DNA of 64,000 nt from Acanthochlamys bracteata (Eukaryota > Streptophyta > Magnoliopsida > Pandanales > Velloziaceae): positions 12,622,269 to 12,686,268 of the forward strand of contig CM034127.1 in NCBI GenBank assembly GCA_019914995.1. The letters are read 5' to 3'. Of this stretch, positions 1 to 11,948 are shown in pieces. The translations under genes were made by a program, and so were the position numbers. Position 1 is the first letter of the stretch. Each line of letters opens with the position of its first letter. The notes beneath the pieces were generated by a model. That model searched no databases, had not been told where the DNA came from, and worked only from the letters and a program-made list of their open reading frames with translations.

Positions 1-103
1 ATTGTAAAATCCAAACGATAGTGTTACCTGTAGATGGACATGTAGCATGCATGTGACTATCATATGCGAGCATCAACTGTTGGAATTTCAGTACTATCCT
101 CAA

Positions 104-2092
104 TCATCTACCACCAGAGAGGGCAGACGGAGAGAATTTTGATATGGAATACGAGATCATGTAGTCGTCGAAACCTTCTTCTTCAAGCCATGATAATATC
201 CCTAAATTCAAAAGCAAAGGTGAAATTTCAGGAAGAGGAGCATCCCCATCCAAGAACTGCAGCACCTGCCTCATGCTTGGCCTAGCTGAATCTAGAGGAT
301 GACAACAAATCATCCCCAGTTTTAGCACCAACTCCATCTCCTTAGGATCATATATACCACCCAATTTATTGTCACTTGCCTCAAGAAGTTCACCTTTTCT
401 CCACTTCTCCAGCACCCAATCGATTATACTCGATTCATCTTCTACCGTTAGGTCTATTGGCCTCTTACCACAGGCCACTTCTAAAAGAAACACTCCGAAA
501 GAAAAGACGTCAGTTTTTGTTGTAGCTTTTCCTCTCCTTGCAAGTTCAGGAGCGAGATATCCCATGGTCCCAACCACACGGCTGGTGTGTGGATCTGTCC
601 CATGATCATACAATCTAGAGAGACCGAAATCTCCTAACCGTGCATTGAACTCATCATCCAACAACACATTGCTGGCCTTGATGTCTCTGTGGATCACGAC
701 CTGCTCCCAATCTTCATGCAGGTACACGAGGCACGCTGCTATCCCTTTGATGATCTGAAACCGCTGTTCCCAATTCAATGCAGACTTTTCATCTTTGAAC
801 AGGTATCTGTCCAGGCTTCCATTGGGCATGTAGTCATAAACCAGCAAAAGTTCTCCTTCGCGTCGACAATAACCAAGCAGTCGTACCAAGTTTCGATGCC
901 TGATCCTGCCGATGCTCACAACTTCAGCCACAAACTCCTTTATCCCTTGCCTGGATTCGTGCGAAACTTTTTTAACTGCAATTAGTTTGTTGGACTTGCT
1001 CAGCACACCTCTGTACACACTACCAAAGCCTCCTGCCCCAAGAAGTTGTCTGTCCTTAAAGCCATCGGTTGCATAATATAGCTCCTTGTACTTGAACCGT
1101 TGTCTTCCATATTGTTTCTCCCATTCCTCAAGCAGTTCTTCAAATTTTTGCTTCCTCATAGTTAAGAATACAATTGCCAGAACCAGTACAAGCGAAAAGA
1201 GAGATGTACATATGGGCAACCACACAATTAAAACCTTCGATTTTCCTTGGGAACTTCTTTTAGGAACTGAAGGAAGATTGGATAGACTCAGTGCAGGAGC
1301 TTCCCCGTTGATCTTAAAGCTCCAGCCGAGGATATAATGGCGAGTCAAAAGATCGCCTTCCGCTGCAGTGAAGCCAACATACATGAGATCCAATAATAGA
1401 TTTGAAAGATTGGTGAAAGAAGACAAGAGAGGTGCTTTGGGCTTCATTATGTTGATAGGAGCTATGGTGACACTGAGTTGCATAGTTGTTGCATTATACT
1501 CGACCCATACTTGCATTGGATCTCCGCTATAAAGGCTCAAATTTCTAAATCCTCCGTCGGTGTCATAATACCCGGCTGTGTGTGAATCAACTGAAATCAT
1601 GCTGTTGGTATCTATTCCTACATGGTTATCATCAAGATCATCAAATTCTGGGTTGTAAGTAGTGTCTAGCTCCACTGCAAGTATATGGTTTGATACGTTT
1701 CCATTGTTTGCATCATTGAGAAGACCAAGATACATCCCAAGATCACCAGGAGGATGTTTCACAGAAGAAATAGCGAAAGTGAAACCAAATGTACTGCCTC
1801 CTTGGATTTCAGAAACAATTGCAAACACGAATGTGGCAGAGAATGAGAAGGCGGTATTGTTTTGAGTAGGTGACTTGAAATGGAGAGGCAGAGGATAGAA
1901 GGCTTGGCCTTTTGCTTGCTCAGTGGCATTGGTCAGCACCATAAGGCCATCAGTGTTGATGCTTGCATTTCCTGTGAGACTGAGGTTGGCATTTACAAAA
2001 CCGTTGAAGGTGAACTCCTTTTCGCTTGCGCTAGAAGAAAGTACAGGCTTGAAAAGAATGAGAAAGAGCGCTGCTATGCGCACAATTGCCAT
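104..2092 (-). CDS. LecRK: L-type lectin receptor-like kinase, type A (gene 1)
   Basis: This is an intronless 662-residue plasma-membrane receptor kinase. Seen: an N-terminal signal peptide (about residues 1-20), a legume-lectin domain (about 26-262) with the metal-site pattern AVELDT...DDNHVGID, one membrane helix (about 287-311) followed by basic residues, and a Ser/Thr kinase domain. The kinase has the glycine loop GAGGFG (352-357), AVKK with Lys374, HRD (468-470) and DFG (488-490), so it is an RD-type kinase. The tail ends in SGGR, as in clade IV members of the LecRK family. The ATG at 2092 directly precedes the hydrophobic signal. Family members act in perception of extracellular or wall signals and in defence; the ligand cannot be inferred. 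Oddities: DFGLS and TSRVV replace DFGLA and TTHVV of the other copies in this array. Its closest relative in the window is the gene at 8793-10772. Confidence 0.95.
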   Translation of the reverse strand: MAIVRIAALFLILFKPVLSSSASEKEFTFNGFVNANLSLTGNASINTDGLMVLTNATEQAKGQAFYPLPLHFKSPTQNNTAFSFSATFVFAIVSEIQGGSTFGFTFAISSVKHPPGDLGMYLGLLNDANNGNVSNHILAVELDTTYNPEFDDLDDNHVGIDTNSMISVDSHTAGYYDTDGGFRNLSLYSGDPMQVWVEYNATTMQLSVTIAPINIMKPKAPLLSSFTNLSNLLLDLMYVGFTAAEGDLLTRHYILGWSFKINGEAPALSLSNLPSVPKRSSQGKSKVLIVWLPICTSLFSLVLVLAIVFLTMRKQKFEELLEEWEKQYGRQRFKYKELYYATDGFKDRQLLGAGGFGSVYRGVLSKSNKLIAVKKVSHESRQGIKEFVAEVVSIGRIRHRNLVRLLGYCRREGELLLVYDYMPNGSLDRYLFKDEKSALNWEQRFQIIKGIAACLVYLHEDWEQVVIHRDIKASNVLLDDEFNARLGDFGLSRLYDHGTDPHTSRVVGTMGYLAPELARRGKATTKTDVFSFGVFLLEVACGKRPIDLTVEDESSIIDWVLEKWRKGELLEASDNKLGGIYDPKEMELVLKLGMICCHPLDSARPSMRQVLQFLDGDAPLPEISPLLLNLGILSWLEEEGFDDYMISYSISKFSPSALSGGR

Positions 2093-2898
2093 AGAGCCTC
2101 TTTACGGGAGAATACAGCTAAAGAAGAGGTTGAGGAAGGAGCTATTTTCTGGTTATCTTTGTCATGGATACTTGGTGTCTTGAAAGACTTCTATCAGATT
2201 CAGTATCTTTTTCATATATTAATGAGAAATTCTTAAACTTTAATCTAAGTTGGAGTTCTATGTATGAACAATAAAATAGGCAACTTAACATTTTTATTTT
2301 GATTGGATCCAACTTCATGTCTTCCAAGTTCGTTAAGGGGTCACATGTCTCTGATTACAAATTTCTTTAAGAGCATGCATCTAGCCCTGACGTTGAAACA
2401 TTCAGCGGAGGCAATTCATTCAGCTGTCTGTGAAGTCAATTTTGGGGGCCTTCTTGCAAAGCAGGGAACTTTGCATCCATTATTGACCGAATGATTAGGT
2501 ACCGCGTCTTGCTCAGATGAATGGTACATTTCATTCTAAAAGATTGGAAAATGCTGTAAGATGTGTATTAATTACATAAAGATGAGTTCTAAAATGAGAT
2601 TTATGAAAGTAAAATTCGGTGATAAATAAAGTTCAGTAAAAATAAAATTTAGAGTGATAATTAAAACACGTAAATTAAAGTTTGGATTTAAAGTTTTGAT
2701 GAAAATAAAATTTAGTGTAGAAATGAAAGTAAAATTTAATTGAAATATATAGTCTGAACTCAAAATTTAAAAGAGAAAATGTAAAGTTTCTTATAATTAA
2801 AACATGCACTTAAACAAAGTTATCTTCATTGATTGGAGGATAGGGAGGAGAAAGAGGACTTGGAATGTATTAGATTTTCCAATTTTCTTTATGACTAA

Positions 2899-3154
2899 AA
2901 ATGCGTTTGAAAGTATTTTTAAAATAAAACTTTTTTAAAATAGAAATTATTTTTGTTTTTTTAAAAAATAAATTTTATTTTTTTATCTTCAAAAAAATAA
3001 TAAATTATGCAATAAAAGATCTCATTATATAAAATTTTTTTACACTTTCTAAATTTTTAAATAAAATTTTTAAATATTTATAAAATATATATTAAAAAAT
3101 ATATAATTAAAAATTGAAAAGTTATTTTTTTGATAAGTTGAATCAAACGCATCC
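2899..3154. mobile_element. Tourist-like MITE
   Basis: The element has imperfect terminal inverted repeats (AAATGCGTTTGA at the left, TCAAACGCATCC at the right). It is flanked on both sides by TAA (2896-2898 and 3155-3157), the 3-bp target duplication typical of PIF/Harbinger elements. The interior is AT-rich and matches many other copies in the window. It has no coding capacity. Confidence 0.75.
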
Positions 3155-3840
3155 TAATTACGAAAACAAAGTGGTTAGAAATGTACTTCATCATTGAGCG
3201 TTTGCATTTGGAGAAAAAAAAAATTCCATTAGCTTCCTCTCCTTTGAAATTATTGTTGGAAAGACCAAAAAAACTAATTAAAATAAAGGCACCTAAAGAA
3301 TTCAGTCCATATACTATAAAATCTAATCTAAATCATAAATTTAAGAGTGGTTTTAAGGAAAACATTTGTATTAAGTACGTGATTAAAGAAAAAGATTTTG
3401 CAATTCTTTTCATATGATAAATTGGATTAACTATCTCTAGGTTAACATACTGTTCAATGATAGACATACTCGAAAAGACCAACGCAATGTAGTAACCTGT
3501 GATCTGAAAACAAGCAGACGCAAATTTCACAGTTAACAAATATATGCATCATTTGGAATTGCCTAAAATAAGATGGCTTCGGTGAAAAGAATTGCTGGTA
3601 GAGTTTTTTCAGAACGAGTTTGTTTTTTTATCTTAAAATATTTAAATGGTTATGCATATAACCATACTTTTCAAATTTAAAAAAATTTAAAATTTTATAA
3701 AATGTTTGTTGGAAAACGAAAAGCTCAAAATGAGAGAAAAAATTAGGATAAATAATATTTTAGAGTGCTTAAATAAAGAGCGTTTTGAAAGAAATTATTT
3801 TAGAAACAGAGTTTGTTTTTATTTTATGTCAAAAAAAATT

Positions 3841-3860
3841 ATATATATATATATATATAT
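3841..3860. repeat. (AT)n microsatellite
   Basis: Twenty bases of perfect AT dinucleotide repeat inside a decayed transposon copy. Confidence 0.9.
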
Positions 3861-3995
3861 CAATTTTTTTGATTTATAATTTATCTAAATTTTTAAATTT
3901 ACTAAAACTTATTAAAAACTATATAAATTTTATTGATAAACAAAAATCTGAAATAAAATTTTAATAAGCAGTGAAAACCAATACCAAACATGCCC

Positions 3996-6011
3996 TTAAG
4001 AACTATTTATGATCTCATTTGTTTGACAATTATCAGAAGATGAAGATTGGGAGTTGAAAATAAATGATGGATAGGACATTATGTAGTCAAAAGTTCCAGT
4101 TGCTTGCATTCCTCCAAAACTGCTGGCAAGTGAATGATCCGTGGGCAGGCTAGAAGGAAGGCTGCTTTCATTTAAGAACTGGACCGCCTGCCTCATGCTA
4201 GGCCTGGCAGACGGCAGCGGATGTGAGCAGGAAAGCCCAAGCTTCAGCACCAACTCCAGCTCCTCTGCAACATAATTGGTCCCTAATCTTGCATCTTTTG
4301 TTTCCATGATTGTTCCCATCCTCCAGTTCGCAAACACCCAGTCCACCATGTTCTGCTCAGTCCCACGCCTACTTGGCTCTATTGGTCTTCGCCCACAAGC
4401 AACCTCGAGAAGAAAAACTCCAAAAGCGAATACATCTGTGCTGGTTGTGGGCTTCCCAAACTTGATGAGTTCCGGTGCAATGTAGCCCATGGTTCCAACC
4501 ACGTTTGTTGTTTTAGGATCGGTGCCATGGTTGTACAGTCTTGCAAGGCCAAAGTCTCCTAGCTTGGCATTCATGCTACCATCTAACAAGATATTGCCGG
4601 CTTTCACATCTCTATGGACGACAATTTGTTCCCAACCTTCATGTAGATAAAGCAGCCCAGATGCCACTCCTTTGATGATGTTGAATCGTTGAAGCCAAGA
4701 TAGAGTTGGTTTTTCGTGGTGAAACAAAAACTTATCCAGACTTCCATTCGGCATGAAGTCATAGACCAAGAGCAGCTCGTCTTTGCAACGACAGTATCCA
4801 AAGAGTTGTAATAAGTTGCGATGTCGGAGCTCACTAATACTAACAATCTCTTCTACAAACTCACGATCCCCTTGCTTGGATTGGTAGGGAACTCTTTTCA
4901 CTGCAACTTCAAGCTTGGAAGATGGAATCATACCTCTGTAGACCCTCCCAAAGCCTCCGACGCCTAGAAGGGTGTTGCTTTTGAATCCGTTTGTTGCTTG
5001 GTATAGCTCCTTGTACAGAAATCTAATAGGCCTGAAACCCAATTCCCAATCTTCGAGCAGCTCCTGGAACTTTTCCTTTCTCATCAGAAAGTATTTAGAC
5101 ACACCAAAAGTTACCAGCACAAGAATTAACATAGTGATCGGCAACCATATTCTCAGATTACTGTGCTTTGACGTAGATGTTCCCTTAAGTTTTGGAACTG
5201 GAGGAAGGCTTGTGAGGTCGAGGCCTTGAGCTTGTCCTTCTATCTTGAAGCTCCACGCGAGAATACAATGATATGAATAAATTTTTGTTGTTGCTGAAGA
5301 GAAGCCAACATACATGGATTCCAAAAGTATGCTGGAAAGGTTTACGGGTTCAGAGAAAAGAGGAACTGTTGGCTTTGGCATGCCGAGAGGAGATATTGTC
5401 ACATTGAAATATGAATCTGAGCTGCCATACTCTATCCAAGCTTGCATCGGATCGCCACTAATAAGGCTTAGATTCTTGAAAGCTCCAGCTGAATTGGAAA
5501 CATATCCAGCGGGACATGATTTATTGGATCTTACACTATTGATGTCGAGTCCGACATGGTTTGCATTGATATCTCCGAGATCAGGGTTGCTAAATGTGTC
5601 GAACTCCACTGCTATAACATGATTGGAAGGACTACCATCGTTACTTGAATTGAAGAGTCCTAAGTACTGATTGAAGAATGCCATTGAGAAGTCTTTAGAA
5701 GGGGAGAGAAGAAACGTGAATCCACTTGTCCCCATGAATGGATATTCAGGGACGATAGCAAAGACAAAGGTAGTGGAGAAAGAAACAACGTTTCCTAGAG
5801 GAGATCTCTTGAAGCGAATAGGAGTTGGGTAGAAGGCGTGGCTCTTCTCATACATGCTCTCATTGTTTAGCAACAAGAGTCCGTCAAGCTTGATCTCAGC
5901 AGGACCATCCAGGCTTAAATTTGCACCACGAAATCCATTGAAGATGAAATCTGGACTACTGGTTGCTGCTAAGTTTAGGAGGGGTAAACAGAGCAGAAGT
6001 TTTAGAAGCAT
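3996..6011 (-). CDS. LecRK: L-type lectin receptor-like kinase, type B (gene 2)
   Basis: This is an intronless 671-residue receptor kinase. Seen: signal peptide (about residues 1-19, [16 protein letters not shown]), legume-lectin domain with AVEFDT...NANHVGLD, one membrane helix ([15 protein letters not shown]), and a kinase domain with [27 protein letters not shown] and [25 protein letters not shown]. It is an RD kinase. It differs from type A genes (1 and 3) in the lectin domain and in carrying KTT rather than HTT or HTS in the activation segment. The C-terminal tail is longer and lacks the SGGR ending. The gene lies about 1.9 kb upstream of gene 1 on the same strand. A truncated relative is at 11949-12915 and an intact relative at 15518-17503. 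The ATG at 6011 opens straight into the signal peptide. Confidence 0.95.
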   Translation of the reverse strand: MLLKLLLCLPLLNLAATSSPDFIFNGFRGANLSLDGPAEIKLDGLLLLNNESMYEKSHAFYPTPIRFKRSPLGNVVSFSTTFVFAIVPEYPFMGTSGFTFLLSPSKDFSMAFFNQYLGLFNSSNDGSPSNHVIAVEFDTFSNPDLGDINANHVGLDINSVRSNKSCPAGYVSNSAGAFKNLSLISGDPMQAWIEYGSSDSYFNVTISPLGMPKPTVPLFSEPVNLSSILLESMYVGFSSATTKIYSYHCILAWSFKIEGQAQGLDLTSLPPVPKLKGTSTSKHSNLRIWLPITMLILVLVTFGVSKYFLMRKEKFQELLEDWELGFRPIRFLYKELYQATNGFKSNTLLGVGGFGRVYRGMIPSSKLEVAVKRVPYQSKQGDREFVEEIVSISELRHRNLLQLFGYCRCKDELLLVYDFMPNGSLDKFLFHHEKPTLSWLQRFNIIKGVASGLLYLHEGWEQIVVHRDVKAGNILLDGSMNAKLGDFGLARLYNHGTDPKTTNVVGTMGYIAPELIKFGKPTTSTDVFAFGVFLLEVACGRRPIEPSRRGTEQNMVDWVFANWRMGTIMETKDARLGTNYVAEELELVLKLGLSCSHPLPSARPSMRQAVQFLNESSLPSSLPTDHSLASSFGGMQATGTFDYIMSYPSFIFNSQSSSSDNCQTNEIINSS

Positions 6012-8792
6012 GACTAACTTTGCTTGATACAGATGTTCAAAGTGGAGAATATTTCAGCGACACAAGCAGTTAAGTTTCATTGGCTCCACTTCAACTGCAT
6101 CGAATTTTAGATGTACGTTTTATTTATTATCATTGACTTTAGCAATTAGTGTACAAGAAAGCAATAGAACTAAATTATTGCCAATTCCAACAAAGCCTGT
6201 TATTTTGAATTTAGACCATCTCTCTGTATCTCAGATTTATATTCTATTGTTCCCATGAAAGCGACTAAAGTATTGTTTATAATCAAATCGTGATTTGTTG
6301 TTTGATGTGACTAGATACGAGGTGTGGAGTCCTCGTTATTTAAAGAAGAAAAATAACTACTCTAGGGACAATCAATATTTAACCTCAACTCCTCTTCATG
6401 GGTTATTCATGGATTATAAAACATGTCATATTTTCTATATTATTAGTATGGCTAGCAAGATTTTAGATTGGATCTTCTTAGTCATACCATTAAGTTATAT
6501 TAAATATTCCAAATACTGACGAATATAAGTTGTCAGGACATCTAATTTTTCAAATAGGCAGCTGAGATGCCCCTAGAGTCAGGACATCTCTCTTCCAAAA
6601 AGGCAGCTGAGCTTCAACCTAAAGGTACTAGGAAAGGAAATTGTTGATCGAGGCTGGCCCTAGGTGTTGAGTCACTTCACATTGCAAAGAAAAAGATACT
6701 GATTTGTGGTGCCAGGATAGCCTGTAAGTTCAAAGTTAATCTGATAGTCTGCCATTGAGCATGAGACATGTAATCAGAATTTCATGATGACTTTTGTTGA
6801 CCAGATTTGTGTTAGACTTGTATTTCGTTGTGATTTTACTTTTTATCATGAATTGATATGTTGTCTTCATGAAAGGAAAGAGATTGACTTTGTGTACCTG
6901 ATGATGCCGTTAAAGCTTGTTTCAATTATATAAATAAGCTTAGTAAAAAATAAAATATGATAAAAATTAAAATTTAAATAATAATTAAAATTTTAAAATA
7001 AAAGTTTAAATAAAAATTTAATAAAAATAAAATTTTATGTTAAATAAAAATAAATTTTTGAGTGATAATTAAAACATACGCGATATGAAATTTAAAATCT
7101 GATAAGAAGAATGAGGTTCGATACTAATTGAAACATACTCGTATTTCTTAACAATAAGGGCAGAGTCTACACCCCACTATTCGGGTTATATATACATAAT
7201 CATATATTAGTTTCGCAGGGTTCTGTAAGAAAAAGTGTATTGGTTAAGCCCTTATCTTTCTTCTAAGCTAAAACGAAACAACTCGTCTAGCTTGTGATCC
7301 TTCTTTCTTGTCAGCATCCTTCCTTTGTTTTCTTCTTGGTGCTGTTGTGTTTCTCATCGAGACTACTTTATTTGGGAAATTTGGACCTCATCTTTGTTAT
7401 CTCATTGCAGCATGAATCTTTCTGTAGTAAAGTCTGGAATAAATCCCATTGCTGGTTTAGACAAAAGTCAGGCTCACTATTTGTTTGATTGATTAGTAGA
7501 TGTGCCCTGTGCCAAATCTTCCATAACATTATAGAAAACGTTACTTATAGTATAAGTATTACGAGTATACTACAACAGTACGCCAGTATTGTTAGATATT
7601 ATAAAGCACTATATAAATTAGTGATTAACAAATTAAATATGCATTCATGTTGGAATGCTAAAGAATTAAGGAAGATAAAACACCACCCATAAAGTTGGAA
7701 GGTTAAAAAAATTGAAGCATCTAATGGAAGATAGAAAGCCAAAGAATTTAATTAATGAGAAGGTTTGGAAATTCAAAAGTCTTTTTGGCACACTATATAT
7801 ATGGATAAGAAGTATTTGTTTGAGGCATCAATCACACATTCACAACATCAAGTGTGAGAGAGATAAGCAAAATATTCTAGTGAAAGTTTCTACTTAAAGT
7901 GTAAGACAAGAGTTTGTAATTGATTTTAGTTAGTAATTTTCTTGAAGGCTAGCTTGTTTTTCTGTGAAATTTTTTAAGTTTTTTTCACGTAAATCTTTTA
8001 TTTTTGTGTTTGTTTTGCTCTTTTCTTAATTCTCGTATTGCTTACGCAAGATCCTTGAGTGTGTTTTATATTTTCGCTGCGTTTATCGACAATCTAACAT
8101 ACTCGCTATTTCTAACAAGTATATTATTTGTGATGATCTTATAATTTGACTTTTGCTAAAACTGGCAAACCTCCTACCTTGTTCTGTTTAGCTACGAGCA
8201 TGCTGTTCTGCCCAGGCGAACAACATCAAAACAGCTCTCCATTTTTTGGAAGTTTTGTTTACTTTGCCACATGAGCTGTGCACTTATCCAAGAGCCTGTT
8301 AATACACTTAAAACATAAACCTTGATTCGTAACACTTCTATTATCATCAAGATCTATCGGGAAGTCAAGACTACTAATCTACTGTTAGCTAGTCTGATGA
8401 TATTATGTAGATATTTACAGAAAATTTACAGCCTTATATCAACGGAGAACGGTCCTGCACTTCAAACATCATAAATGTTGGACATTTGGACTAGCCTTTT
8501 GATTGACTGAAGAATAATACATCCAACAACTAGTAAACTAAGATTACGTTCATGTTGTTAACTTACTTGAAGTGTATAAGCTGATACCATATACATTGAT
8601 ATTATTGATGAATCATTAGAACCATTGTTAAATTAACAAAATTAGGGGGGAATTTCAGTTTTTGGGATATAAGTTGGAAAGGTTACAGATTTCTGAGGAA
8701 AAAGAATTTATAAAAGCTAAATATTTTTACAAGTAGAAGAGCAAGTGAAGATTCTGTAGCATTGTATGGCATGCATTTTGTACTCCCCTTGA
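6012..8792. other. Intergenic between LecRK genes 2 and 3
   Basis: No gene is seen; short open frames here look like chance. About 6100-6915 aligns by eye with about 13130-13720 plus 14215-14235, the region upstream of the LecRK remnant. An AT-rich repeat lies at about 6920-7090, a probable solo LTR at 7648-8117, and unassigned sequence at 8120-8790. Confidence 0.6.
7648..8117 (+). mobile_element. Probable solo LTR, Copia-like
   Basis: The segment starts TGTTGGAA and ends TTCTAACA, a short terminal inversion of the TG...CA type. Inside are a TATA-like stretch near 7793 (CACTATATATATGG), then a GTGAGAGAG leader-like segment and a T-rich 3' part. No internal retrotransposon coding sequence flanks it. 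The 5-bp flanks (ATTCA and AGTAT) do not match, so the boundaries or the solo-LTR reading may be wrong. Confidence 0.45.
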
Positions 8793-10772
8793 TCATCTGC
8801 CACCAGAGAGGACGGACGGAGTGACTGTAGATGAGGAATATGATATCATGTAGTCATCAAACCCATCATCTTTAAACCATGATAATGTCTCTGAATTCAA
8901 ATTTGCAGGTGAAATTTCAGGAAGAGGAGCATCCCCATCCAAAAACTGCAACACCTGCCTCATGCTTGGCCTAGCTGAATCCAGAGGATGACAACAAATC
9001 ATTCCCAGTTTTAGCACCAACTCCACTTCCTTGGGATCATATACACCATCCAGTTTATGATCACTTGCCTCAAGAATTTCACCGTTTTTCCACTTCTCCA
9101 GCACCCAATCAATTATGCTCGGTTCATCTTCTACTGTTAGGTCTATAGGTCTCTTACCACAGGCCACTTCTAAAAGAAACACTCCGAAAGAAAAGACATC
9201 AATTTTTGTTGTAGCTTTTCCTCTCCTTGCAAGTTCAGGAGCGAGATATCCCATGGTCCCAACCACATGGGTGGTGTGTGGATCTGTCCCATGATCATAC
9301 AATCTAGCAAGGCCGAAATCTCCTAACCGTGCATTGAACTCACCATCCAACAACACATTGCTGGCCTTGATGTCTCTGTGGATCACGACCTGCTCCCAAT
9401 CTTCATGCAGGTACACGAGGCACGCTGCTATCCCTTTGATGATCTGAAACCTCTGTTCCCAATTCAATGCAGACTTTTCATCTTTGAACAGGTATCTGTC
9501 CAGGCTCCCATTGAGCATGTAGTCATAAACCAGCAAAAGTTCTCCTTCGCGTCGACAATAACCAAGCAGTCGTACCAAGTTTCGATGCCTGATCCTGCCG
9601 ATGCTCACAACCTCAGCCACAAACTCCTTTATCCCTTGCCTGGATTCGTGCGAAACTTTTTTAACTGCAATTTGTATGTTGGACTTGCGCAGTACACCTC
9701 TGTACACACTGCCAAAACCTCCTGATCCAAGAAGTTGGCTATCATTAAAGCCATCGGTTGCATAATAGATATCCTTGTACTTGATCCGCTGCGGTCCATA
9801 TTGTTCTTCCCAGTCCTCAAGCAGTTCTGCGAATTTTTTCTTCCTCGCAACTAAATATACAAATGCCAAAGCCAGCAATAGTGATAAGACTGATGCAGAT
9901 ATGGGCAACCACACAATTATAGCCCTTGATTTTTTTCCGGAATTTCTTTGAGGAACTGAAGGAAGACTGGATAGATTTATGGGGGGAGCTTCTCCGTTGA
10001 TTTTAAAGCTCCAACCCAAGATATAATAACGAGTCAAGATATTGCCTTCAGCTGCAGTGAACCCAACATACATGGGATCCAATAAAACATTCGAAAGATT
10101 GATGAAAGAAGACAAGAGAGGTGTTTTGGGCTTCATTATGTTGGTAGGAGCTAGGGTGACATTGAGCTGCATAGTTGTTGCATTATACTCGACCCATACT
10201 TGCATTCGATCTCCACTATAAAGACTCAAGTTCCTAAATCCTCCATCACTGGCATAATAGCCGGCTGTGCTTGAATTAACTGAAATCATGCTGTTGATAT
10301 CTATTCCTAGATGGTTATCGTCAATATCATAAAACTCTGGGTTATAAGTTGTGTCTAGCTCCACCGCAAGTATATGGTTTGATGCGTTGCCATTGTTCGC
10401 ATCATTTAGGAGGCCAAGATACCTGCCAACATCACCTGGAGGATGTTTCACCGAAGAAATTGCAAAAGTGAAACCAAATGTACTAGCGCCTTCTAAATCT
10501 GAAACAATTGCAAACACGAATGCGGCTGAGAAGGAATAGACGGTGTTGTTAAGTGCAGGTGACTTGAAATGGAGAGGCCGAGGGTAGAAGGCTTGGCCTT
10601 TTGCTTGTTGAGTGGCATTCGTCAGCGCCATAAGGCCATCGCTGTTGATGCTTGCATTGCCGGTGAGACTGAGGTTGGCATTTGCAAAACCATTGAAAGA
10701 GAACTCTTCTGCACTAGAAATTACAGACTCGAAGAGAACGAGAAGGAGAATTCCTATGTAGAAATTGGCCAT
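8793..10772 (-). CDS. LecRK: L-type lectin receptor-like kinase, type A (gene 3)
   Basis: This is an intronless 659-residue receptor kinase, the closest relative of gene 1. Seen: signal peptide (MANFYIGILLLVLFESVISS), legume-lectin domain with AVELDT...DDNHLGID, membrane helix (about 287-310), and a kinase domain with [52 protein letters not shown] and a C-terminal SGGR. The activation segment is canonical, unlike gene 1. Over about 320 bases of the kinase, genes 1 and 3 differ at only a few positions, synonymous sites included, while the lectin domains have diverged visibly. That suggests gene conversion. The ATG at 10772 precedes the signal peptide directly. Confidence 0.95.
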   Translation of the reverse strand: MANFYIGILLLVLFESVISSAEEFSFNGFANANLSLTGNASINSDGLMALTNATQQAKGQAFYPRPLHFKSPALNNTVYSFSAAFVFAIVSDLEGASTFGFTFAISSVKHPPGDVGRYLGLLNDANNGNASNHILAVELDTTYNPEFYDIDDNHLGIDINSMISVNSSTAGYYASDGGFRNLSLYSGDRMQVWVEYNATTMQLNVTLAPTNIMKPKTPLLSSFINLSNVLLDPMYVGFTAAEGNILTRYYILGWSFKINGEAPPINLSSLPSVPQRNSGKKSRAIIVWLPISASVLSLLLALAFVYLVARKKKFAELLEDWEEQYGPQRIKYKDIYYATDGFNDSQLLGSGGFGSVYRGVLRKSNIQIAVKKVSHESRQGIKEFVAEVVSIGRIRHRNLVRLLGYCRREGELLLVYDYMLNGSLDRYLFKDEKSALNWEQRFQIIKGIAACLVYLHEDWEQVVIHRDIKASNVLLDGEFNARLGDFGLARLYDHGTDPHTTHVVGTMGYLAPELARRGKATTKIDVFSFGVFLLEVACGKRPIDLTVEDEPSIIDWVLEKWKNGEILEASDHKLDGVYDPKEVELVLKLGMICCHPLDSARPSMRQVLQFLDGDAPLPEISPANLNSETLSWFKDDGFDDYMISYSSSTVTPSVLSGGR

Positions 10773-11948
10773 ATGCTCTGTTCATGGAAGAACACACCAT
10801 TAGAAGAGGTTAAGGTAAGGACCTGTCTTCTGATTAGCATTGTGAGTGAAACTTATAACCTTGAATGACTTTCTCAAATTTGTTTTCATATTAGGTGTTC
10901 TGTTTTGGGCTTCCTCATGTTTGTAGCTCTAGATACCTAAGTTGGAATAACAACGAATTCCGAGATAGTGACGTATGAATAAGTCATAAAAGATAGGCGA
11001 GTAAACATAAATTTCATTCTCAACTATTCAGTTTCCACATCAGCTTTTCTTCCAAGTTGCATAGAGGCAGTTACATCTCTCTCCGTAAATCTTTTTAACT
11101 GCTCATACATCACCAGGACATTTGATTTCATAAGTCGTGCAATTAGTCACATGTTACAAAAAGTTTCTTTCTTTGAAGTCATAGAAACTTTGCATCAATT
11201 ATTGACCGACTGATTGTAGGTGCCTCCAGCTTGTTATGATGAACAGAAAAGCTTTTGTTTAACAAAAGAAAATATGACAAGCAGAGGCAAAATCGTATTG
11301 TGTCTTCCAGAATGTTGTCCTCGTTAACTGACTAGAATATAGGTAAGGAACGACAATAGCAAATTGTTATAGCACTTGACCCATACTAAAGTCATGTTGA
11401 AGTTCAAAACTTAAGTCAAACAGCCTTTACACTGCCTGATTTTGGAAACCTGCTCAAGTTTCCAGCAACTTCTCTTAGAAGAACTAGTTGGCAATGTTGT
11501 GCAAGTAAGAAATGCATATTAACTTTTTTTTTCCATAGAAATTGTAATCTACCTAATGTTCACTAGTAAAAACATCTCTAGAATGCTACCCTGCCAGATT
11601 CTTTTAGTTAAAAAAAGATATATTCACTGACTAGCAACAATTGTCATACATGAACCTCTCATCTCAAGGACTTCTAGGATATGTTTGCCAACCTATATCT
11701 GTTCGTCATCTTAAAAGCTCTTTATATGGACCTTTGTAGAATTGGATATATTGGTCTTTAAACTGATCACGCCACGACTTCTATGTTAATCTCATTATCA
11801 GATGAAAACAATACTTTTTCTAAGAAAGTGTTTGTATTAATTACATGATGATAGACAGGACTTGCGGTGCTTTTCATCTGGTAAACTGGATTCAGTATGT
11901 ATCATGAGCTCTTGCAATAACCACAAATGCTCAAAAAAAGAAGTGAAA
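10773..11948. other. Intergenic upstream of LecRK gene 3
   Basis: No gene is seen. About 11050-11225 matches the region 2300-2510 upstream of gene 1. About 11830-11900 matches about 3365-3435, just 3' of the type B gene. The order of these matches supports duplication of a whole A-B block. Confidence 0.6.

Larger units (their letters stand above)
2093..3995. other. Intergenic, upstream of LecRK gene 1
   Basis: No gene is seen. About 2300-2510 resembles about 11050-11225, the matching upstream region of LecRK gene 3, so the promoter was duplicated with the gene. AT-rich repeat DNA fills 2570-2790. A Tourist-like element lies at 2899-3154 and another decayed repeat copy at about 3580-3995. A 20-bp AT run is at 3841-3860. 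Confidence 0.7.
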
